In this document: positions 7,106 through 15,981 of the stretch, piece after piece | Layout: every line of letters begins with the position of its first letter | Numbering within the stretch: the stretch's first letter is position 1 | DNA from: Paenibacillus woosongensis | GTDB taxonomy: Bacteria > Bacillota > Bacilli > Paenibacillales > Paenibacillaceae | NCBI RefSeq assembly: GCF_009725165.1 | Contig: NZ_WNZW01000002.1 | Location: 248,001 to 312,000, forward strand | Reading direction: 5' to 3' | DNA length: 64,000 bases | The notes under the pieces: model-generated | Database searches by the model: none | What the model was told of the DNA's origin: nothing | The model's input: the letters and a program-made list of their open reading frames with translations, nothing else | Translations under genes and position numbers: made by a program

Positions 7106-9277
7106 CTAGTTGTTGCCGTGTTCTTTTTTACCCTTGCCTTTTCCTTTGCCGTTATTGCCCTTATTGTTCTTATCCGCTTTAACGGCTTGGGCTACAGCTC
7201 CCTGGTCGATGCGTCCCGTTTCCGGGTTTTCAATCTCGCCTTCGTCCCATTCATTGTACGAATTCTCGTCATATTGACTGCCCGGCAGTTGAGGCACAGG
7301 TACCGTTCCCTGCTTGGCATCAATGTACGAGACCAGATAAGTGTCAAACAGCTCCCCATCCCGGATGACCGAGACCGCACCGTTCTTGTTCGGGGCTAAT
7401 ACAAGTTCAACGGAGAACGTTTGGGTCGCATTGATCGTTTTGGTTCCCCATTCTCTATTATCCCCCCGTGCGTCCCCGTAGACGATCCGGATTTTGCTGT
7501 TCTTGCCTTCCTCCACAGGAGCTGCCGGCACTTCAAAGGTGTATTTGATGGCTTCCGGCGGATAACCTGAGCTTACGGTCAGCACCATTTCGGTTCCCGG
7601 CGTAGCCAGGCTGTTCGGGGCAAACGGCCATTGGTCAATGACCTCGCCCGCTTCTCTCTCAAAGCTAGGCTCCGTCTTAATGCCATCCTTGGCCAGCTTC
7701 AGCCCCAATTCCTTAATGAGGGCTTCAGCTTCTTCCTGTTTCATTCCTATCAGGTTCTTCATACTAAATTCCTTAGCGCCCTTGCTCACTTTAAGTGTAA
7801 TGCTTACTGACGCCGGATCATACTCCGTGCCTTCATCGGGGCTTTGACCAATAATTTTGCCAGCCTCTTCCTCGTCGCTGAACTCTTCCACCTGACTGAT
7901 CCGGTCCTTATCCACTCCGGCCTGGACGAGCTGGGCTTCCGCTTCCTGATAAGTCATGCCGCTGAATGACGGCATTTTCTTCAGCGGTTTGGCTATACTC
8001 ACGGTTAAATCAATAATTGCGCCTTCTTTGACTATCGTACCTTCCGGCCTGCTTTGGTCATAGACGATCCCTTCATCGAAGCCTTCCTTGTACTCCCGCT
8101 TCACGTCGCCGACCGCCAGTCCCTTGTCCTGCAGCGCCTTCGCTGCGTCCGCTTCGTTCATATTAAGAACGCTTGGAACCGTGACGTCAGGTACGGTGAA
8201 GGTTTTGTTCACGTACCATACGACGCCGGCCATCGCCACAAGCAGCAATACCGTTAGGCTTACCCAGAGCACTGGCTTCGACCAGAAGCTCGTGCCCTTT
8301 TTCGCCTCGTCGCGGTCCTCGTCGGCCTGCGCCTCCCTGGACAGCTTGGAACCGCCCCGGGCAGCCGAGCCGCCCATTTGCGGCCTGATCGCCGGAACGA
8401 TCCGGGTGCTATCCTCATCGTCGCCGTCATCAAATAAAAGCTTCGACTCCATCCGCCGCTCCGGCAGCAGGCAGGTCTCCAAGTCAACCAGCATTTCTTT
8501 GGCCGACTGATAGCGTTCGCCCGGATTTTTGCGCATCGACTTCAGAATGATGTTCTCAACGCTTTGCGGAATCATCGGGTTAACCGAACGCGGCTCCTCG
8601 AAATGCTCCTGCAAATGCTTCAAGGCAACGCTAATCGGGCTCTCTCCCAGGAACGGAAGGCGCCCCGTCAGCATTTGATACAGCACAATGCCCAGCGAAT
8701 ATAAATCCGATTTCTCCCCGGTAGCGACTCCCTTCGCATGCTCCGGCGAGAAATAATGCACCGACCCTACGACCGAGCCGGTTTGCGTAATCGTCGTAGA
8801 CGTGACCGCGCGGGCGATCCCAAAATCGGTCACTTTCACCCGGCCATTGCGGCCGATTAATATGTTATGAGGTTTAATATCGCGATGAATGATTTGGTTA
8901 TGATGAGCATGATCCAGGGCATCGGCGATTTGCGATGCAATGCGGATGGCCTCGTCCACCTGCAGCGGCGCGCGCTCCTTAATGATTTCGTTCAGGTTCT
9001 GGCCTTCCACGTACTCCATGACAATATAATGAATATCGTCCTCCTGTCCTACATCATAGACGCTGACCACATTGGGATGCGACAAAGATGCAGCGGACTG
9101 CGCTTCCCGCCGAAAACGGCGTATAAATTCCTCGTCGTTCACAAATTGCTGGCGCAGCACTTTGATCGCTACGTTGCGATTGAGGAGAACGTCGTGCGCT
9201 TTGTAGACGAGCGCCATTCCCCCGCCGCCAATTCGTTCGATAATTTGATAACGACCGCCCAATTCGTGTCCGATCAT
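7106..9277 (-). CDS. prkC: PASTA-domain Ser/Thr protein kinase PrkC
   Basis: This membrane kinase senses muropeptides or lipid II through external PASTA repeats and phosphorylates cell-wall, translation and germination proteins. The N-terminal kinase domain has a glycine loop (GGGGMALVYKA), Lys39 in VAIKVL, the catalytic loop HRDIKPHN with Asp133, and DFG in VTDFGIARAV. A hydrophobic segment near residues 340-362 is followed by three PASTA repeats, a beta-rich segment and a Lys/Gly/Asn-rich tail. I place the start at ATG 9277, not the upstream GTG at 9286. AAAGGAG lies eight bases before 9277, and its ATG overlaps the prpC stop (ATGA). Kinase and phosphatase are thus translationally coupled. 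The polar tail after the last PASTA repeat is unusual in its KGKGKGKK run. Confidence 0.96.
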   Translation of the reverse strand: MIGHELGGRYQIIERIGGGGMALVYKAHDVLLNRNVAIKVLRQQFVNDEEFIRRFRREAQSAASLSHPNVVSVYDVGQEDDIHYIVMEYVEGQNLNEIIKERAPLQVDEAIRIASQIADALDHAHHNQIIHRDIKPHNILIGRNGRVKVTDFGIARAVTSTTITQTGSVVGSVHYFSPEHAKGVATGEKSDLYSLGIVLYQMLTGRLPFLGESPISVALKHLQEHFEEPRSVNPMIPQSVENIILKSMRKNPGERYQSAKEMLVDLETCLLPERRMESKLLFDDGDDEDSTRIVPAIRPQMGGSAARGGSKLSREAQADEDRDEAKKGTSFWSKPVLWVSLTVLLLVAMAGVVWYVNKTFTVPDVTVPSVLNMNEADAAKALQDKGLAVGDVKREYKEGFDEGIVYDQSRPEGTIVKEGAIIDLTVSIAKPLKKMPSFSGMTYQEAEAQLVQAGVDKDRISQVEEFSDEEEAGKIIGQSPDEGTEYDPASVSITLKVSKGAKEFSMKNLIGMKQEEAEALIKELGLKLAKDGIKTEPSFEREAGEVIDQWPFAPNSLATPGTEMVLTVSSGYPPEAIKYTFEVPAAPVEEGKNSKIRIVYGDARGDNREWGTKTINATQTFSVELVLAPNKNGAVSVIRDGELFDTYLVSYIDAKQGTVPVPQLPGSQYDENSYNEWDEGEIENPETGRIDQGAVAQAVKADKNNKGNNGKGKGKGKKEHGNN

Positions 9278-10044
9278 GAGTTCCACTCCTTTATGCTTGA
9301 CCCGGCTTCTTCCTGATGCTCAAGCAGGGCAACGGTAATATTATCGTCGCCACCTGCATTCAAGGCAAGCTGAAGCAGGCGATCAGCCCGATCCTGCAAG
9401 GAGAGATCGTCCAATCCCAGCGTAAGGGTCATTTGTTCCTTTGATACATAGTTGCTGAGCCCGTCGCTGCAAAGCAGCAGGATATCCCCGGTTTCCAATA
9501 TGATATGGTCCAGATCGACCTCCACATCGGAATCGGTGCCCAGCGCCCTCGTCAGCACGTTGCGCCGCGGATGCACGCTGGCTTCCTCTTCACTGATTTG
9601 CTTGCTCTTGACAAGCTCATTCACGAGCGAATGATCCTCCGTCAGCAGAATCAGATCGTCCTGCCGAAACTGGTAGGCCCGGCTGTCGCCAATATGGCCG
9701 ACAACCCCTTCCCGTCCGCTGAGAAGCACGGCGACGACGGTCGTTCCCATGTTGTGGTACTCATCATGTTCTGAGGCTTTGCGGAAAACAACTTCATTGG
9801 CATGCAGAATCGCTGCTTTAAGCGCCTCAGCGCATGCCTGCACCGACAGTCCCGGAGCCAGCGAGACGATATCCTGAGTGATCGTCTCTACCGCCAGTTT
9901 GCTGGCGGTATCTCCGGCCTGATGGCCGCCCATGCCATCGGCGACAATGCCTAAGGTGTAGCCCTGCTCCAAGCGGGATACCCAGGCGCTGTCCTCATTT
10001 ACGGGGCGGACGCGTCCCACATCACTTAAATACACCATTTTCAT
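9274..10044 (-). CDS. prpC: PP2C-type Ser/Thr protein phosphatase PrpC (Stp)
   Basis: PrpC reverses phosphorylation by PrkC. The 256-residue protein has the PP2C metal-binding motifs: VRPVNEDS, VADGMGGHQAGDTAS, GHIGDSRAY, LLCSDGLSNYV and GGDDNITV. The start at 10044 follows AGGTG ten bases upstream, which lies over the rlmN stop. The last four bases overlap the prkC start codon. The rlmN-prpC-prkC-rsgA order is the standard Bacillota arrangement. Confidence 0.96.
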   Translation of the reverse strand: MKMVYLSDVGRVRPVNEDSAWVSRLEQGYTLGIVADGMGGHQAGDTASKLAVETITQDIVSLAPGLSVQACAEALKAAILHANEVVFRKASEHDEYHNMGTTVVAVLLSGREGVVGHIGDSRAYQFRQDDLILLTEDHSLVNELVKSKQISEEEASVHPRRNVLTRALGTDSDVEVDLDHIILETGDILLLCSDGLSNYVSKEQMTLTLGLDDLSLQDRADRLLQLALNAGGDDNITVALLEHQEEAGSSIKEWNS

Positions 10045-10053
10045 TGAATCAGA

Positions 10054-11100
10054 TCACCTCGCACCAGACTCCATATGCTTCGCCCGCAGCTGACCGCAGG
10101 CCGCCGCGATATCGTGTCCTTGCTCACGGCGGATCGTCACATTGATGCCCTTATCCGCCAAAATGCGCTGAAACTGAAAAATATCATTTCTTGAAGTTCT
10201 CACATATTTGCGCTCCGGCACATGGTTAACCGGGATCAAATTCACATGACAAAGCATGTCCTTGATGACGCTGGCCAGTTCCTCAGCATGCTCAGGCTGA
10301 TCATTGACACCGCCGATCAGCGCGTATTCGAATGTAATTCTGCGTCCCGTCTTTGCGATGTAATAACGCAGCGCCTCCATAACGTCGTCGAAAGGAAAGC
10401 GGCGGTTCACCGGCATTAACTTGGAACGAAGCGCATCGTTAGGCGCGTGAATGGATATCGCCAAATTAATTTGCGTATCCTCGTCGGCGAATCGGTAAAT
10501 GTTAGGAACAATACCGCTCGTCGAGACCGTAATATGCCTTTGCCCGATATTCAAGCCTTTGTCATGGATCATGATTCTAAGGAAGTTCATCGTGGCGTCG
10601 TAATTCTCGAATGGCTCCCCGGTGCCCATAATGACGATACTGCTTACACGCTCGCCGCGGTCATCGAGGATTTTCTGAGCCTGTACAACCTGGGCAACGA
10701 TCTCCCCAGCCGATAAGTTCCGCTTCAGTCCGCCCAGCGTCGAGGCGCAGAACGTACAGCCGACCTTACAGCCGACCTGGGTCGTTACGCAAATGCTGTT
10801 CCCGTAGTTATGCTTCATGATGACCGTCTCGATCGCATGATCATCATGGAGCCCAAACAAGAACTTGACCGTTCCATCCTTCGATTCAAACTTGGTGATT
10901 TCATTCAAAGTGACGAAGGCGAATTGCTCATCCAGCTTTTGGCGGAGCGGCTTGGACAGGTTCGTCATTTCCTCAAAAGAGTTTACACGTTTTACATAGA
11001 GCCAATCAAAGATTTGCCCTCCGCGAAACGCAGGCTCTCCTTGGGCGACAGCCCATTCCCGTAATTCATCATAAGTATAATCGTATATAAAAGGTTTCAT
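10054..11100 (-). CDS. rlmN: 23S rRNA (adenine-2503-C2)-methyltransferase RlmN
   Basis: RlmN is a radical-SAM enzyme that methylates A2503 of 23S rRNA and A37 of some tRNAs. The product is about 348 residues and contains the iron-sulfur motif [11 protein letters not shown] (CxxxCxxC) near residue 118. [20 protein letters not shown] and the C-terminal [15 protein letters not shown], with the methyl-carrying cysteine, follow. I prefer the ATG at 11100 to the GTG at 11106 because AGGTG is seven bases before the former. It is the first gene of the rlmN-prpC-prkC-rsgA-rpe unit here. The usual upstream neighbour rsmB is displaced by two surface-protein genes. Confidence 0.96.
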   Translation of the reverse strand: MKPFIYDYTYDELREWAVAQGEPAFRGGQIFDWLYVKRVNSFEEMTNLSKPLRQKLDEQFAFVTLNEITKFESKDGTVKFLFGLHDDHAIETVIMKHNYGNSICVTTQVGCKVGCTFCASTLGGLKRNLSAGEIVAQVVQAQKILDDRGERVSSIVIMGTGEPFENYDATMNFLRIMIHDKGLNIGQRHITVSTSGIVPNIYRFADEDTQINLAISIHAPNDALRSKLMPVNRRFPFDDVMEALRYYIAKTGRRITFEYALIGGVNDQPEHAEELASVIKDMLCHVNLIPVNHVPERKYVRTSRNDIFQFQRILADKGINVTIRREQGHDIAAACGQLRAKHMESGAR

Positions 11101-11170
11101 CTTCACACACCTGTCCTATAGTATATCGTATGCAGTTGCCCACTCATTCTTCCTATTTTAGCACAAATCA

Positions 11171-11199
11171 TTTTTACACTAAAGTCCGGCAAGTTTCAA
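11171..11199 (-). promoter_or_regulatory. Possible promoter for the rlmN unit
   Basis: On the minus strand TTGAAA (11199-11194) and TAAAAA (11176-11171) are 17 bases apart. They lie between the upstream terminator and rlmN. A promoter is expected here because the terminator would cut off read-through, but the -10 box is a weak match. Confidence 0.35.
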
Positions 11200-11225
11200 G
11201 CCTTGCCGTCTTTTTCCATATGGAG

Positions 11226-11275
11226 GAAAAAAGAAAGCCGAGCTTTCCCCGGCGAGCCGGGTCAGGGATCGGCTA
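11226..11275 (-). terminator. Terminator of the surface-protein unit
   Basis: On the minus strand AGCCGA pairs with TCGGCT, enclosing an inner CCCGGC/GCCGGG helix, followed by a T-rich tract. It lies 18 bases after the 1069-residue gene and isolates it from rlmN. Confidence 0.85.
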
Positions 11276-11293
11276 AGACTATTGAACTATGAA

Positions 11294-14200
11294 TTAATGC
11301 GTGACCATCGAGCGGAAATCATCGCGGCTGGAAAGGCCGGCATGGTACAGCACAACGTCCCCGTCCTGCAGACGGTAGGTCACGCCAAACGGATCCTGCA
11401 CGCTCCGGGCAAAGCCCTCCATCTGATGCCACTGGTTAACCAATGGACCGTGAATATACTGCAGATGCGGGTCGGTGGCTTGCCCTTCGCGCACCGTCTC
11501 CATATTGAAATTAACCACGATATAACCATTTTTCAAAAAGATCGGCGACTTGTCCGTAAGCCCTCTGTGCGTTCGCCCGTATTCTGCGACGTTCGTCCCA
11601 GCCTTCACGGCATACAGGTCGGCTGGCAGGCTGTACTCGCCGTACCATCTCTGCACGGCAGCATTTGCCCGGCTGGGATCGACCCCTGCGGGGATATTCG
11701 TTTTCGGCCCGATAAAAGTACGCACGCCTTCGGGGAGACGCAGCAGGGTCAGGCTCCCTATCGCCGTCCTGCGTTTCGTGGCAAAGTTGATATAGTGACT
11801 TACAAACTGCGGGCGCCCGATGTTCGCAATTTGGCCAAAAGAGTATTGATAGTCATATTTATAAAGCGCCGTATCCGTCAGTTCCTCTTCGGGAACATTG
11901 CGCAGGCGCTCGTTCAGGACAACGTACCGGTTCACCTCGTCGCCGGGCGAACCTACTTTGACATAGCTTTTTCCGCTTTTGTGATAATACAGCTCCACGG
12001 GCGTGCGCGCCCCGTCTTCCGCACTGATAAAGTAGAAACTAGGCGTAATTTTGATTTCATCCTTAATTCCGAACATATTTCCTTTAGTCTTCAGATCGAA
12101 TTTGAAATGATATCCGGTTTTGATAGCGACGTTCTTATATACGGGATGACTTCCGGGACGAATCGGCAGAGTATACATGGACGAGATTCCTCTTGGCGCC
12201 CCGTCTATGCCCCCTAACCCAGCCCAGTAGGCGGTTCCCGTTGGCAGGCTGCTTCCCTTCGCCGTCCGGAACACCGTCTCCCAGTGGTAGTCGGCAATAT
12301 CGGTAACCCGGAAATCATACACGCGTCCAATGACATCTACCGCCACAGTGTCATAGGCAATATGATGAGTTAAATCCAGGTTGGCATTTCTTTGATGGGT
12401 TGCTCCGGCAGGCGCGTTATGCGCTATCGTCCGGACCTCGACGTCATAGAATCCTTCATCTACCCATACCGGGAGAAAAAAGGAAAAGCTCTCCTGCGGC
12501 TTCTCCACCTCGATCCATGTATTTTTCGGGTGAAATTGCGTCTTGGAGCCGTCGTAGACATCAAACGGAAACCTGACCTGCTTGCTGCCGATGTATTTTA
12601 AATAATTGCGGCTGCCGTATCCGAGATAACTCGCATGCTGCCCCGAATTTGGCAGTTCAATTACAAAAGGCCGGTCCAGAATAACTGCAGAACGCCCTGC
12701 TGCCGGCTTGGTTTTCTGATTATGCTCCCGGTCATCCGATACGGCAGGATAAATGACGACCGGAGTATGTACGGTGACCGGGTTGATGCCATAGATAGGA
12801 TAACTTCTTTCAGCAGCACCATTGACCTGGACATAATATACCGTTCCTGTGCTCGGCCGCTTTTCCTGGTTTGTCTTGAACATCGGAATGACGTTTCCCG
12901 GACTGTACAAAATATTGTCGCCCGTCATAGCTGCTGTCGGGATTGGGGAAGGAGCCGGCCCGCTGCCCGTCGTTTCCGCTCCGCTCATGAGGGTCTGTCC
13001 ATTGAACGTGAACGTATCATTCCTCACCCGCACGCTAACCGCCGACCTGGCAGCTGCCTCAGGATCGCTGTCAGCACCCACAGTAATGTCGAGAACAGCG
13101 GATGGTTCATAACGATGCGTCTGTGCTATCGCAAAATACGGGGTGTTATATCCGCTAGGTGAAATTCTGATGCCGTTTGCCTCGAACGCATAATTGTGCA
13201 GGGCAGCCTCTTTCAGGCCATAGACCTCAACTTGCGATACCGTCCAGAAGGAATAGTTCTTATCCACCTGGACTTGTACGGTTGAAGGCTCACCCGGTTG
13301 TCCATCTGGGGGCGGGGGCGGCGGCATAACAGTCACATTGACGGTAAACGTACACTTCCCCGTCATTTCCTGGTAACCGTATTGATACAGATAGTTCTTT
13401 GCCCATACATTACCGTACAAACTTTCCGTTGTTGGTATGCCATCCAGCACATTAAACCGTTCACTGCCCCGGGCGTCCGCCCGGATAACCGCGCTGACAT
13501 TCGGGCTGAAGTCTTCTCCCGACATTGTCCTGCCGGGCGAAGGGGTCGTGCAGGTCACCCCAGGCTCAAGCGGATCGGGATCCGGGCCCGGAGGCGGCCC
13601 ATTGCCTACTCTGATCGTCGCTATCCCTCTCAGCCAATAGGGTCCTTTTTTCCAGTCAGCGGAAATTGTTGTTGTTCCCTCCGAAATCGCGGTAACTTTG
13701 CCGTTGCTGTCAACAGTGGCCACTGCTTCGTTACTGGAGGACCACGCCGTCTCCGGCGCTGTGGAGACATCAAACCACTTCTCGTTCCAATCCGCCATCG
13801 TGTAATCCAGGGTTCGAACCTCAGCCCTCATATTTTTGGTTTCATTGGCTTGTAAAACGGCATTTTCCACTACGCGAATTTGCTTTTTTTCTACTACGTA
13901 TCCGGTGTAGAACACATCCATAGGGATGTAGTATTCTACAATAAATTTAGGTGCGCCATCAGCCCGGGTAGAATACTGGTATTTAAGGCTTTCAACTAAT
14001 GGGTAGCCTGTATTAACCCTAACATTAGCTATAATCTCCCCGCTATTAAAAAGAGGTTTACTTCCTACGGGTTCATAGGAGTTAACATTGTTCCATTGTA
14101 TATCTCCAATAGCTAGTTCTCTAATATTAGTTTTAAGAAAAGAGTTACCTACTATATCTTTCATTGATTGAGGTGCATACTGATTCATATCTAGTCTTTC

Positions 14201-14503
14201 TTCAGTTTGTTTTTTTAAAGGAAGAGCATTATCCCTGCTACTATACGTACCAGTCTCTACTTTTGTATTTCCATAAGTTGCACTCCATAATTCCGTATCA
14301 GACTGCACCCATACAACCTTAGGTCTAGCTAATGCTTCCCCTTTTACTTGAACTTTAATCGTTTGGAGATATACCGGTCCATTTGGCGTTACCTCTATAT
14401 CGGTTGTAGGGTAGCCATTTTCGAACCCATCACTGGATACTGGAATCGATAATAAAACTGAGATTAGGAACGGGGTTAAAAAAACAACCAAACATTTCTT
14501 CAT
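11294..14503 (-). CDS. Large secreted protein with a Big2-type domain (DUF5704-like), function unknown
   Basis: The 1069-residue product starts with a signal peptide (MKKC plus a hydrophobic stretch to about residue 22) and has no second membrane segment or sortase motif. A bacterial Ig-like (Big2) domain spans roughly residues 215-300, with the typical WSSSNEAVATVDSNGKVTAI core. It is followed by the proline-rich linker GPPPGPDPDPLEPG, and a second linker MPPPPPPDGQPGEP lies near residue 395. The long C-terminal part is beta-rich, and I recognise no catalytic motif. It resembles large Paenibacillus proteins that I recall being labelled DUF5704; I cannot confirm that. The SLH-protein gene lies 18 bases upstream on the same strand, so the two are probably one transcript and act together at the surface. 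The first ~214 codons are strikingly AT-rich compared with the rest. Confidence 0.75.
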   Translation of the reverse strand: MKKCLVVFLTPFLISVLLSIPVSSDGFENGYPTTDIEVTPNGPVYLQTIKVQVKGEALARPKVVWVQSDTELWSATYGNTKVETGTYSSRDNALPLKKQTEERLDMNQYAPQSMKDIVGNSFLKTNIRELAIGDIQWNNVNSYEPVGSKPLFNSGEIIANVRVNTGYPLVESLKYQYSTRADGAPKFIVEYYIPMDVFYTGYVVEKKQIRVVENAVLQANETKNMRAEVRTLDYTMADWNEKWFDVSTAPETAWSSSNEAVATVDSNGKVTAISEGTTTISADWKKGPYWLRGIATIRVGNGPPPGPDPDPLEPGVTCTTPSPGRTMSGEDFSPNVSAVIRADARGSERFNVLDGIPTTESLYGNVWAKNYLYQYGYQEMTGKCTFTVNVTVMPPPPPPDGQPGEPSTVQVQVDKNYSFWTVSQVEVYGLKEAALHNYAFEANGIRISPSGYNTPYFAIAQTHRYEPSAVLDITVGADSDPEAAARSAVSVRVRNDTFTFNGQTLMSGAETTGSGPAPSPIPTAAMTGDNILYSPGNVIPMFKTNQEKRPSTGTVYYVQVNGAAERSYPIYGINPVTVHTPVVIYPAVSDDREHNQKTKPAAGRSAVILDRPFVIELPNSGQHASYLGYGSRNYLKYIGSKQVRFPFDVYDGSKTQFHPKNTWIEVEKPQESFSFFLPVWVDEGFYDVEVRTIAHNAPAGATHQRNANLDLTHHIAYDTVAVDVIGRVYDFRVTDIADYHWETVFRTAKGSSLPTGTAYWAGLGGIDGAPRGISSMYTLPIRPGSHPVYKNVAIKTGYHFKFDLKTKGNMFGIKDEIKITPSFYFISAEDGARTPVELYYHKSGKSYVKVGSPGDEVNRYVVLNERLRNVPEEELTDTALYKYDYQYSFGQIANIGRPQFVSHYINFATKRRTAIGSLTLLRLPEGVRTFIGPKTNIPAGVDPSRANAAVQRWYGEYSLPADLYAVKAGTNVAEYGRTHRGLTDKSPIFLKNGYIVVNFNMETVREGQATDPHLQYIHGPLVNQWHQMEGFARSVQDPFGVTYRLQDGDVVLYHAGLSSRDDFRSMVTH

Positions 14504-14521
14504 TGTTCCATCTCCATAGTA

Positions 14522-15733
14522 TTATTTTTTCATAGTAGCTACATAAGAATTATCGTCAATGGTGAAACTGCTTCGTTCTTTTACATAGCTCTCAATCCAT
14601 AAAGTTATCCCTTCACCTATATTTTTCATTTTAAAAAATTCCTTAGCATCTCTATTAGGAAGCGTTAGATAACCATATTTCTCAGTTATATTTGAATTTC
14701 CTACCCTCGTGCTACCTAAAAGATTTGACCTTGTTCCATTCATATAATGTCCTAAATCAAACTCACTCGCCTTCGGATAAATAGTAACTTGCATATACAC
14801 CCGATAATTTCCCGGTTTATCAATCCGCTCCACATAATCAGTCTCATCCACAAACAACGGCGCATATATGCTGCTGATATCCTTGAAGTCCTCCGTATCC
14901 ACGACAATATAATGGTGGAGCTTCAAGGTGCCGGCGTTATTCTTGAAAGTATAGGTTTTATCAACCACATTATTAAATGACGTATTCCCTGTCGTAAAAG
15001 GGCTGATCGTCTCAAGGTTGGTTCGTTCCGTACCTACCTGACGCAGCTCTCGAAGTCCCAGAAATTGATCCGCCTGCTTCAGGCTTGCATTCTCATAATT
15101 TAGCAAAATGGCAGCTGTCTCTGCACGGGTTGCCTTCAGATCCATACCAAAAGAGCCGTCCGGATAACCGCTTAACAGCTTCGTACCTAAGGCAACAGCG
15201 ATATAAGAGGACTTAGATTCAGGTATACCTGGATTAAAATATTCCTTCACCGGAATAACTGTTGTCTTGGTATCCTCCAGAGCCTGCCTGTAGTCCGGGT
15301 CAGCCTCAGCCAAACCGGATGCCATCCATTTCGCAATTTCATAGCGTGTAATCGGCGTGTTGGGCTTGAAGCCATCGGGATAATCGCTAGGCTGCACAAA
15401 ACCAAGGGCAATCGCCCGCTTGACCTCTGCCTCGCTCCAGTGCCCGGCTAGATCCGCGAAGCTTGCCGCAGGATTCACCTTCGCCTCGCCCTCCGCCACG
15501 CGGGCCAGCAAGGCCGCAAACTCTGCTCGCGTAACAGTAGCGTTCGGCTGAAATGTCCCGTCTGCGTAGCCTTTGAAATACCCTTTGCCTACCGCCGCTT
15601 CAATCGCTTTGCCCGCCCAATGGTCTGGTTTTACATCCTTAAAACCCGTGCCTGCAGCCTTAACACCCACAATAAAATGCGCGTTCATTACAAATATCCA
15701 CCCAGCCAGCAATAAAGCAACCCGTCTTCTCAT
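14522..15733 (-). CDS. S-layer homology (SLH) domain surface protein
   Basis: The 403-residue protein has a signal peptide (MRRR, hydrophobic core, cleavage near VKAAG). Three SLH repeats follow: residues about 30-78 ending in TRAEFAALLARV, 92-142 with ITRYEIAKWMASGL, and 170-215 with TRAETAAILLNY. SLH triplets bind pyruvylated secondary cell-wall polymer, so the protein should be cell-wall anchored. The C-terminal ~185 residues match no domain I know. Only Arg and Glu of the TRAE-type motifs are fully kept in all three repeats. The last ~90 codons share the AT-rich composition of the start of the next gene. It probably displays or works with the large secreted protein encoded 18 bases downstream. 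Confidence 0.9.
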   Translation of the reverse strand: MRRRVALLLAGWIFVMNAHFIVGVKAAGTGFKDVKPDHWAGKAIEAAVGKGYFKGYADGTFQPNATVTRAEFAALLARVAEGEAKVNPAASFADLAGHWSEAEVKRAIALGFVQPSDYPDGFKPNTPITRYEIAKWMASGLAEADPDYRQALEDTKTTVIPVKEYFNPGIPESKSSYIAVALGTKLLSGYPDGSFGMDLKATRAETAAILLNYENASLKQADQFLGLRELRQVGTERTNLETISPFTTGNTSFNNVVDKTYTFKNNAGTLKLHHYIVVDTEDFKDISSIYAPLFVDETDYVERIDKPGNYRVYMQVTIYPKASEFDLGHYMNGTRSNLLGSTRVGNSNITEKYGYLTLPNRDAKEFFKMKNIGEGITLWIESYVKERSSFTIDDNSYVATMKK

Positions 15734-15757
15734 CGTTACCCACTTCCTTATCGATTA

Positions 15758-15784
15758 TCATTTATCCCTTGTCCCTATGTACAT
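15758..15784 (-). CDS. Possible 8-codon leader peptide before the SLH gene
   Basis: An ATG at 15784 opens an eight-codon frame (MYIGTRDK, TGA stop). It is preceded by a strong purine-rich ribosome site (AGGAGGGAGGGG) and lies 24 bases before the SLH gene start. The ribosome site is stronger than that of the SLH gene itself. It could be a translated leader that couples or tunes expression, or a chance frame; there is no comparative support. Confidence 0.25.
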   Translation of the reverse strand: MYIGTRDK

Positions 15785-15872
15785 TGCACCCCTCCCTCCT
15801 ATTTCGTGATGACAGGACCAAAGACCTCCTTTTAATTGGATAACCTGATAAATTAAGGAATTTGTCCCCCGC

Positions 15873-15922
15873 AAAAAAAGCACAGCTCTTCTACTCGCTG
15901 CACGCGAGTCAAGAGATGTGCT
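15873..15922 (-). terminator. Terminator after rsmB
   Basis: On the minus strand AAGCACA...TGTGCTT encloses TCTT/AAGA and ACTCGC/GCGAGT helices, followed by a run of T residues. It closes the priA-def-fmt-rsmB unit and separates it from the SLH gene. Confidence 0.88.
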
Positions 15923-15981
15923 TCATCTTCGTTTATTATATAAGAAATTTCCTGGTTCGTAAATCACATATTTTCCAGATT

